Made by a program: the position numbers and the translations under genes
Source: Chloroflexota bacterium
GTDB taxonomy: Bacteria; Chloroflexota; Dehalococcoidia; FW602-bin16
Direction: 5' to 3'
Length of the DNA: 64,000 nt
Assembly (NCBI GenBank): GCA_004297765.1
Contig: SCTZ01000200.1
Coordinates: forward strand, 1 to 64,000
The notes under the pieces: generated by a model
The model's database searches: none
Told to the model about the DNA's origin: nothing
What the model saw: the letters and a program-made list of their open reading frames with translations, nothing else
In this document: positions 48,911 to 56,346 of the stretch, in pieces
Numbering within the stretch: position 1 is the first letter of the stretch
How the letters are laid out: each line of letters begins with the position of its first letter

Positions 48911-49321
48911 ATGTTCAGACGTTTCTTGCGACGATCGAGGCAGCAGCGCGGACAGAGCCTGGTCGAGTTCACTCTGGTTGTCCCCTTGTTGCTGCTATCG
49001 TTAGTTGGGATTAGCGATCTGGGGCGAGTGATGTACTACTACGTCGCTATCTCCAACGCCTCGGTGGAGGGCTCGCGGCAGGCTAGCAATCCCCTAAGCA
49101 CCGACACGGATATTCGCAACGCGGTGCACGACGAAGCCTCGCCCCTGATCGAGATCGCCTTCGGCGATATCATGATCACGCCCACTCCGATCCGCACAGA
49201 GGGCCAGCCCGTCTCCGTGACGGTAGTCTATCGCTTTGCCGCCGTGACTCCGCTCGTCAACCGGATGTGGAGCGGAGGATCGCTGAACATCCAGAGCTCT
49301 ACCACAATGATGGTGCAGTAG
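48911..49321 (+). CDS. TadE-like pilus-assembly-type protein
   Basis: RQQRGQSLVEFTLVVPLLLLSLVGISDLGRVMYYYVAISNASVEGSRQAS. Confidence 0.9.
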   Translation: MFRRFLRRSRQQRGQSLVEFTLVVPLLLLSLVGISDLGRVMYYYVAISNASVEGSRQASNPLSTDTDIRNAVHDEASPLIEIAFGDIMITPTPIRTEGQPVSVTVVYRFAAVTPLVNRMWSGGSLNIQSSTTMMVQ

Positions 49322-49447
49322 CGCTGTGTTGCTCGTGCCCTGACAGGCGAAAACGTGTGCACCCCCCCGAATCCGACCGATCGGTCCGATCGGACCGATC
49401 GGTCGGATTCGGGGGGTGCACATCAGTTCATCAGTCACAGGGCAATA
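49319..49447. repeat. TA-flanked palindromic element, copy 2
   Basis: TA-GCGCTGTGTTGCTCGTGCCCTGAC...perfect 42-bp palindrome GAATCCGACCGATCGGTCCGATCGGACCGATCGGTCGGATTC...CATCAGTTCATCAGTCACAGGGCAA-TA. Confidence 0.85.
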
Positions 49448-49460
49448 GTTGAGAGGTAGG

Positions 49461-49922
49461 ATGAGACCACCGACGTTACGATCAGGTGCATTAGGCGACC
49501 GATCAGCACGGCGCGCAAGAAGCGGTTGGGCTGGTATGGGGCAGGAGGGGCAGAACATCGTGGAATTCGCCTTGGTTGTGCCCCTGATCGTGCTGATGCT
49601 GGTGGGAATCGTGGAGTTTGGCCGCGGTATGAACGCGTTCGTCACGCTCAGCGAGGCCGCCCGAGAGGGGGCGCGAGCTGGCATCTATACCACCGCGACC
49701 GACGTCGCGATCCGCACCGCGGTGCGCAGCCAAACGGCCGCGACGCTGGGACAGATTCCGGACGCGGATATCGCGATCAGTCCAGGTGAGCCACGCACGT
49801 CCGGCGATCGGCTGTCCGTGACGGTCAACTATGATTTCGTGCCGGCCACGCCGATCTTCAGTACCATCCTGGGAGGGGGCGTGCTCAACTTGCGCGCACA
49901 GGCGAAGATGAAGGTGCAATAG
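49461..49922 (+). CDS. TadE-like pilus-assembly-type protein
   Basis: GQNIVEFALVVPLIVLMLVGIVEFGRGMNAFVTLSEAAREGARAG; ATG 49461 with GAGAGGTAGG upstream. Confidence 0.9.
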   Translation: MRPPTLRSGALGDRSARRARSGWAGMGQEGQNIVEFALVVPLIVLMLVGIVEFGRGMNAFVTLSEAAREGARAGIYTTATDVAIRTAVRSQTAATLGQIPDADIAISPGEPRTSGDRLSVTVNYDFVPATPIFSTILGGGVLNLRAQAKMKVQ

Positions 49923-49925
49923 GTC

Positions 49926-51644
49926 ATGCGGATAGCCGCACGACTTCAGCGAGAGAGAGGGAAGCTATCAGAACGGCTTCGCGAGCAGCGGGGGCAGGCC
50001 ATCGTGCTGTTGGCCGTGGCTCTTGTCTTCGTTCTGGGATTCCTGGCATTGACGCTCGACGTTGGTTATGCCTACGTGCAGCGACGGCTGGGACAAAACG
50101 CGGCAGACGCCGCCACAGCGGCCGCAGCCTATGTCATCGCCTCGAACACCCCGTGTTCGGGCACCTGCGCCGACGTAGATACGCGGGTTAGGAACGCCAT
50201 CGACACCTACGCCCGTGCCAACTTCACTGGCGAACCCGATAGCCACCAGCCAGTCGATTGGTCTGGCGACCCTCCCGTCTACGTGGACTCCGGCGGACAG
50301 TATGCGGGGGTCGTCGGTGCGGGCTCCCTGCCCAGTACGGCAACTGGGGTGGTGATAACAACCACCAACACTATTGCTTCTTTCTTCGCCGCCGTCCTGG
50401 GACACAGCACGATTCCTGTACAGGCCACCGGGAGCGCGGTCATGGTTGGTGTCCAGATGTCTTCAGTCGCGGGACAGGGAGGTCTTATTCCTGTGGTGGT
50501 GCCCCAGTTGGATTTTCAAGAAAGTGGGCAAATCCTCTATGATCTGTGGGGCCCACACTACGGGCAGACCTACGGCGTAGGATCCCAGTACAAGGGGCTG
50601 GCGGATTACAGCGACGCCAGCGGGCCGGGATACGTGCCAAGCCCGACCTGCAATGATGGCAGCCAAACGTGTGTGGGGCAATGGGCCCTATATGGCTTCG
50701 ACGGTGTCATCGGCCTGGGCGACAATGTTGCGCTGATCAACGGCAACAAGACCGGCTGGGTCACCTCTGGCTTCCAAGCCTTCTGCAGTCGGCAGGGCAC
50801 CTCTGATGCTGGCGGGGCATATGGCATCTTCAAGGTGCCGATCTACGACAGCTTCAATGATCCATACGTCCACGTGGCAGGATTCGGGGCGTTCAAGGTG
50901 TACTGCAATGATATTGGCAACAGCATGTGGGGCAAGTTTGTTTCGTACGTGGCGCCGAACGGGTCCATAGACTTTGGGGCAAATCTTACGTTGCCCGGAC
51001 CCCGGGTCATGAGGTACGTCCAGCCGTTTACCGGCGTCTCAGCGGGAGGACAGTCCACCGCAACGAGGACGCCCACCACGGCTCTCACTCCAACCCGAAC
51101 GTCCACGCCGCCCGGCGCCACCGCGACAGCCACTGGCACACCTATCGGAGTCGGTCCGACTTCGACATCGACGGCCACACCCGCCGGATCGACACCCACG
51201 CCGACTCGAACGTCGACCGCCACGGTGCCCGCGACTGCCACGACAACCGCGACTGCCACCGCGACCGTGACTGCCACGGCAACACGCACCGCGACTACTG
51301 CACCGATGTTAACGCCCACACCTCATACCATCACCGTGAATGGGTGGAACGCCGCGCATGAAGTCGTTAGTAGGAGCACGACAACCTTCACCTGCGGCGC
51401 GGGTACCGCTACGGTTGGCCCGATCAACTGGAGCTCTCATGCTTCGACCACGCTCTACTTCGTGATCTGGTCTACCAACCAGGCGGCCCCGTCGAGTGGA
51501 CAGGTGACACATCAGGTTGCCACGGGCAACGGTTTCACCCAGACTCTACCTGGAGCGGGTACCTATACGGTCTATGCCTACGATTCAGGTAACAACTCCA
51601 ACAAAGATGCGACCATCTCCTCCTTTGCGGTGAGATGCCAGTAG
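49926..51644 (+). CDS. TadG-like protein (Flp pilus-assembly TadG-like N-terminus) with Thr/Pro/Ala linker and a C-terminal secreted domain
   Basis: REQRGQAIVLLAVALVFVLGFLALTLDVGYAYVQRRLGQNAADAATAAAAY; TPTxT linker; C-domain ...TVGPINWSSHASTTLYFVIW... Confidence 0.88.
   Translation: MRIAARLQRERGKLSERLREQRGQAIVLLAVALVFVLGFLALTLDVGYAYVQRRLGQNAADAATAAAAYVIASNTPCSGTCADVDTRVRNAIDTYARANFTGEPDSHQPVDWSGDPPVYVDSGGQYAGVVGAGSLPSTATGVVITTTNTIASFFAAVLGHSTIPVQATGSAVMVGVQMSSVAGQGGLIPVVVPQLDFQESGQILYDLWGPHYGQTYGVGSQYKGLADYSDASGPGYVPSPTCNDGSQTCVGQWALYGFDGVIGLGDNVALINGNKTGWVTSGFQAFCSRQGTSDAGGAYGIFKVPIYDSFNDPYVHVAGFGAFKVYCNDIGNSMWGKFVSYVAPNGSIDFGANLTLPGPRVMRYVQPFTGVSAGGQSTATRTPTTALTPTRTSTPPGATATATGTPIGVGPTSTSTATPAGSTPTPTRTSTATVPATATTTATATATVTATATRTATTAPMLTPTPHTITVNGWNAAHEVVSRSTTTFTCGAGTATVGPINWSSHASTTLYFVIWSTNQAAPSSGQVTHQVATGNGFTQTLPGAGTYTVYAYDSGNNSNKDATISSFAVRCQ
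51058..51312 (+). repeat. Low-complexity ACC/GCG/ACT coding repeats (Thr/Ala/Pro linker)
   Basis: Repeated ACnGCnACn codons encoding TPTRTSTPPGATATATGT...TATTTATATATVTATATRTATTA. Confidence 0.8.
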
Positions 51645-51670
51645 TTGAAGGGAGTATGGTGGAGGCCGCC

Positions 51671-53452
51671 ATGCGGTTGCTTAATCGAGTTCTGGTCGTG
51701 ATTCTGGGAGGGCGCCTCCTGGGAGCGCGGGCGTCTCGCCCGCGCGAAACTCGCGCGGGCCAGACGCCCGCGCTCCCAGGGCCGGCCGCGGTCTGCGAGC
51801 ACGTATGGTTTGGTCGGCTTCTGCGACAATCGACGAGACCGGTCCAACACCTCCGCCAGCAGCCAGGGCAGGCCATTGTAATGGTCGCCTTGTCCATGGT
51901 CTTCATCGCTGGATTTTTGGCCCTAACCCTGGATGCCGGGTACGCGTACTCCCAGCGGCGGAAGATGCAGAACGCGGCCGACGCGGCAGCGCAGGCGGCA
52001 GCGCGCTTACTGGCGCTCAACTCGGCTTGCTACGGAACACCATGCCCGCCATACAGCGACGGCGACATAACAGACGCCATCACGTCCTACGTCTCTCAGA
52101 ATCAGGGCTCTGTAGATTTCACAAACGATCCGCCTGTGTATGTCGATTCGAGTGGGCACCTACTGACCGCGGTCGGAACAGGAACGATACCTTCGGCCGC
52201 GGCGGGGACCGTGATCACAACCACATCTACCTTCCCCTCCTTTTTCGCGGCTGTCCTGAGTCATACCAATCTGTCGGTCCAAGGACGCTCCAGCGCTCTG
52301 TTGGCTGTATCACAGATGCAATCGGTAACCAGACCGCGGGATCTGGTGCCGTTGGTGGTGCCCTTACAGGATTTTCTTGCTAACCAGACGGCGGAATGGA
52401 ATCTCTGGGGTCCACAATACGGGCAGGGCTACAACTTGCCCGCCAACTACAAGGCGCTGGTGAATCTGAACCTGGGCAGCGGGCCTGGGTACACGCCAGG
52501 GGTGTCCTGCCCTAACGTCAATGCGTGCCTGGAGCAGTGGTCCCAGTTCGGCTTCGACGGTACCGTCGGAAACGACAACATCATCCCCATAGTAAACGGC
52601 GATAGAAGCCTGATAACCGACGAGCTAATAGTCTACTGCCAGAGCCAGCTTCGAAGTGATGCGGGCGGCAGCTACGGTCTGTTCAAAATGGGGATCTTCA
52701 ATAGCTTTGACCCGGCGAGCGGCAATGTCCACATCTCGGGCTTCGCCCAGTTCAAGGTGTATTGCAGTACCATCGGCAACAGCATGTCCGGGCGATTCGA
52801 GTCGTACATCGCTCCTGGGAGCCGGATCGTCGAGGGGGGGGACGTCAGTGTGCCCGGCCCCAGAGTGGTCGTGTTTGTCGACCCGTTCAGCGGGTTGCCC
52901 GGCGGTCCGCTATTGACCGCGACGGCCACACCGCCTGGCGGCGCACCCACGGCGACACGCACGGCCACGCCCACCACAACGTCAACTAGCGTGCCGACCG
53001 GCACGCCGATCAGCACGAGCACCCCAACAGCCACTCCAGTCAGCGGGACTCCAACGGCGACGCCATCCGGGCCGACGGCAACCCCCACGATCACGAACAC
53101 GCCGGGTCCGACCGCCACGGCGACACCACGGGCGTACACGGTTGTGTGGTGGGGGGACGCTCAGTACTCGACGGTCAGCAGAGGTGCGACCAACTTTGCC
53201 TGCGCAGCAGGTAACGCCACGGCCGGACCGATAAACTGGACATCCCATTCTCCCACGTCGCTGTATTTCGTGATCTGGCCGGCCGATCAGCCTGCCCCGA
53301 CCAGTAGCGAAGTAACGCATCTTGTCGACTCGGGCGAGAGCTTCGGTCAGTTCTTGCCCAGCGCCGGCACCTACACGGTCTACGCCTACGACGCCGGCAC
53401 CAACTCGAACAAGAACGCGACGATCTCGGCCTTCACGGTGACTTGCAGGTAG
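51671..53452 (+). CDS. TadG-like protein, tandem paralog of the upstream gene
   Basis: QQPGQAIVMVALSMVFIAGFLALTLDAGYAYSQRRKMQNAADAAAQAAARLLALN; same linker and C-domain architecture; ATG 51671 preceded by GGTGGAGG. Confidence 0.87.
   Translation: MRLLNRVLVVILGGRLLGARASRPRETRAGQTPALPGPAAVCEHVWFGRLLRQSTRPVQHLRQQPGQAIVMVALSMVFIAGFLALTLDAGYAYSQRRKMQNAADAAAQAAARLLALNSACYGTPCPPYSDGDITDAITSYVSQNQGSVDFTNDPPVYVDSSGHLLTAVGTGTIPSAAAGTVITTTSTFPSFFAAVLSHTNLSVQGRSSALLAVSQMQSVTRPRDLVPLVVPLQDFLANQTAEWNLWGPQYGQGYNLPANYKALVNLNLGSGPGYTPGVSCPNVNACLEQWSQFGFDGTVGNDNIIPIVNGDRSLITDELIVYCQSQLRSDAGGSYGLFKMGIFNSFDPASGNVHISGFAQFKVYCSTIGNSMSGRFESYIAPGSRIVEGGDVSVPGPRVVVFVDPFSGLPGGPLLTATATPPGGAPTATRTATPTTTSTSVPTGTPISTSTPTATPVSGTPTATPSGPTATPTITNTPGPTATATPRAYTVVWWGDAQYSTVSRGATNFACAAGNATAGPINWTSHSPTSLYFVIWPADQPAPTSSEVTHLVDSGESFGQFLPSAGTYTVYAYDAGTNSNKNATISAFTVTCR
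51718..51780. repeat. 63-bp near-perfect palindrome within the TadG-like coding sequence
   Basis: CCTGGGAGCGCGGGCGTCT-c-GCCCGCGCGA-aac-TCGCGCGGGC-c-AGACGCCCGCGCTCCCAGG. Confidence 0.9.
52918..53135 (+). repeat. Low-complexity Thr/Pro/Ala linker-coding repeats in second TadG-like gene
   Basis: TATATPPGGAPTATRTATPTTTSTSVPTGTPISTSTPTATPVSGTPTATPSGPTATPTITNTPGPTATATP. Confidence 0.8.
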
Positions 53453-53636
53453 CCTATTCTCTGATGGTTTCGTCACCCCCAGCCACAACGACCATGTCGC
53501 GGTTGTCCTCCACCGCGCTCCTGTCCAGATGTGTGCTCGCACATTGTGGGAAGGTGTGGATCTTGTGGTAACATTCCTCTTGAAGGACCGTTTGAAGGAC
53601 CGTGAGCAGAACCGACGACAATAGGAGCCCTACTAG

Positions 53637-56300
53637 ATGGCGATGAAGCCCTCGAGTCATAGGATGTCGACCCTAACAGCCGAAGAGACCTTCGGACTTC
53701 AGCATGAGAGCGCAGGGCGCATTGACCGCCTGCGACTTGATTCCGGCGCCTGGATCAGCACAAATCGCGACTTCGTTCTCCTGCTGATCCTCTTCTTCAC
53801 CTTTCGCCTGATGTCGCTGGCCTTTACCAGTCAGGAGGGATATCTATCCGACAGTAGAGCTCACGACTTCTGGTTCTACCGAGATTTCGCCGAGCTGTCA
53901 CTGCACGGGTACTACCCTTTTGTGCAGTATTGGTTGGAGTACCCGCCGCTCTTCGCGTGGGTCGTCATCGGTATCTACAACTTATCGCTTCTTATACCGG
54001 CCTTTCGAGATTCACTGTTTCCGTTCTACTTCGCCCTGGGCGGATTTCTGCTTCTGGCGGAGACCGGTAGCTTTGTCCTGATCTACTTGATCGCCTCACG
54101 CTTGCACGGTCCAACTGGGGGCATGCGCGTAGCCTACATGTACGCCGGGCTATTCCTCCCCGTGTATGTCCTGGTCGGATGGTTTGATAGCTTGCCACTC
54201 TTCTTCATGCTCCTTGCCCTGTACGCCCTCATCCGCGAGCGTCCAGTGCTCAGCGCGGCCGCGGTCGGGATCGGCTTCATGACTAAGATCATTCCTGGGA
54301 TACTGGTCGTCGTAGCGGTTCGGTCGTTCGCGAGATGGCGCTATCGTCTGCTTTACCCTCTGGTTGCTGCCACTACGGCCGGGTTGATTGCACTGCCGTT
54401 TATCTTCCTGAACGCGCGGATGCTGTGGGCCAGCTTTCACGCCACCATGGCTCGATCCTCGTGGGAAACGATCTGGGCCGTCCTGGAGAACTACTACGAG
54501 TTCGGTGCGGTCGCTCCTCTCGCGGAGCGTTTCTGGCCAGAAAGTGCCGAGTGGCAAAGTCACCCACCCACGCTGCCATGGTTCTGGATCAACCTGGCTT
54601 TTGCCATTAGCTTCCTGATCATCTATGCCCTACGCCTGAACTGGCGTGGTCCCAAGGCCTTAGTGGCATCCACGGCCTTTGCCGTCAGTTTCCTATTCAT
54701 CGCGTCGAAGGGTTACAGCCCGCAGTTCGTGGTGTACTGGCTGCCATTCGTCTTTTTCTTGCTGCCAAGCGCGTGGGGATTGGTCCTGGCCCTTATCTAC
54801 AGCGCGGCCAATCTGCTGGAGTATCCGGTGTACGCTCTCGTCTTCCCCGAGGAGCACTGGGTCCTCTGGCTGACCACCATCGTGCGCACGACGCTGTTCG
54901 TCGTCCTGGCCGTCGAGGCGCTTGGTCAGCTCTCCGATCCACTGGACGCTCTGCTGACGCGGATCAAGCGAAGGGCGCTCCGTCCTGCCACCATCGGGCT
55001 CGTCCTGGTCCTCGTGATCACAGGAGGCGCGCTGGCGCAGAGGTTTTTCGAGCGGAGCGAGTTCTTCCTACTTAGCCACTTCATCAAACCGATCTCCGCG
55101 CCAGGGCAGGCCACGGTCGTATCGACCAGAGAGCTGTTCTACTACGTGCACCCTTATCTGCGCGGGTTCAGCGACTTCTACGTTGTCGACGACGATTGGG
55201 CCTCGCGGCAGGACGAAGTGGTAGATCAATTGGAGCAGTTTCTGCGCGATCGTCCCCAGGTCTGGCTGGTGATGGAGCCATATCGCCCGGATGATGGTCG
55301 AAACGGGTTCCTTCAACAGTTGTTGCGAAGACAGGGCACAGAATCTACCAATAGGCTTTTCGATCGCTTTCAATTGGTAGGATTCGTCCCGCCCGAGAAA
55401 GCTATACCACTAGGGAAAGCGTGGAAAACCATCGGCGCGGATTTCGCGGACCAATTGCGGCTCGAAAGCTATCAGGCGAGCGCCGATTCGGTGATGCCCG
55501 GTCAGCCCATCCGTCTAGCCCTCCGATGGCGTGCTTTGCAGCAGATGCCACAGGACTACACCGTGTTCGTCCATCTGCGCAACCAGGCCTACAGCATCTG
55601 GGGGCAGCAGGATAAGCTTCTGACCAACGTGGCAACGCCCACATCCAAGTGGAAGTCGGGCGACACGGTCGACGACATCTACGACCTGCTGGTGCTTCCA
55701 GGAACACCGCCCGGCCGTTATCAGCTCTCGGTGGGAGTCTACGTGCTGAAGACCGGCAAGCGCCTGCCCGTGGCCGCCGGACCGAAGGATGGACCGGACT
55801 GGGTCACCTTTCAAGACATCACTATCGAGAAGGGACCGTACGTGGGCGAGCTGCGCTTCCAGCATCAACGAGCGCTCAACTTCGACAACAGAATTCGATT
55901 GCTGGGATACGAGGTGAATCAGTGGCTGATGCCCGGTGAGACCGTGAACGCAACCCTGTTTTGGCGTTCGTCGCAGCGCATTCCCGAAGATTACGTCATC
56001 TCTATGCAACTCCTCGACCGGGACAAGCGGGTAATCACTAGCGTGGAAGGGCAGCCAGCGGACGGGACGTATCCGACCAGCCGTTGGTCCAGAGGGGAGA
56101 TCGTCCGGGATCAGTATCATCTTCTGGTGGGAAACGACACGCCCCCGGGCGATTACCAGGTGATCTTCCGCGTCCTGGATGGTCCGGATGGCAGCCCGCT
56201 CGGGCTAATAGGCAATACGACAGCGCAGTTCGACGGCTGGGCATCGATGGGCTGGGTGCGCATCCTGGATCGGTCAGAATCCGAGACGACCACACGCTAG
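53637..56300 (+). CDS. Large membrane glycosyltransferase-like protein (GT-C type) with two C-terminal beta-sandwich-like domains
   Basis: Multi-TM N-half (FYRDFAELSLHGYYPFVQYWLEYPPLFAWVVIGIYNL) and C-half with W..GD.V.D.Y.LLV..GTPPGRYQLSVGVY-type repeats. Confidence 0.8.
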   Translation: MAMKPSSHRMSTLTAEETFGLQHESAGRIDRLRLDSGAWISTNRDFVLLLILFFTFRLMSLAFTSQEGYLSDSRAHDFWFYRDFAELSLHGYYPFVQYWLEYPPLFAWVVIGIYNLSLLIPAFRDSLFPFYFALGGFLLLAETGSFVLIYLIASRLHGPTGGMRVAYMYAGLFLPVYVLVGWFDSLPLFFMLLALYALIRERPVLSAAAVGIGFMTKIIPGILVVVAVRSFARWRYRLLYPLVAATTAGLIALPFIFLNARMLWASFHATMARSSWETIWAVLENYYEFGAVAPLAERFWPESAEWQSHPPTLPWFWINLAFAISFLIIYALRLNWRGPKALVASTAFAVSFLFIASKGYSPQFVVYWLPFVFFLLPSAWGLVLALIYSAANLLEYPVYALVFPEEHWVLWLTTIVRTTLFVVLAVEALGQLSDPLDALLTRIKRRALRPATIGLVLVLVITGGALAQRFFERSEFFLLSHFIKPISAPGQATVVSTRELFYYVHPYLRGFSDFYVVDDDWASRQDEVVDQLEQFLRDRPQVWLVMEPYRPDDGRNGFLQQLLRRQGTESTNRLFDRFQLVGFVPPEKAIPLGKAWKTIGADFADQLRLESYQASADSVMPGQPIRLALRWRALQQMPQDYTVFVHLRNQAYSIWGQQDKLLTNVATPTSKWKSGDTVDDIYDLLVLPGTPPGRYQLSVGVYVLKTGKRLPVAAGPKDGPDWVTFQDITIEKGPYVGELRFQHQRALNFDNRIRLLGYEVNQWLMPGETVNATLFWRSSQRIPEDYVISMQLLDRDKRVITSVEGQPADGTYPTSRWSRGEIVRDQYHLLVGNDTPPGDYQVIFRVLDGPDGSPLGLIGNTTAQFDGWASMGWVRILDRSESETTTR

Positions 56301-56346
56301 CTCTCGGGTCCTCGTCGGCTGGCATTTCCCCACTTCTTCCGGTATA

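Noticed and set aside
51058-51312. Possible CRISPR or minisatellite array from the regular ACnGCn pattern
   Set aside because: No repeat-spacer structure; it is a coding Thr/Ala/Pro linker.
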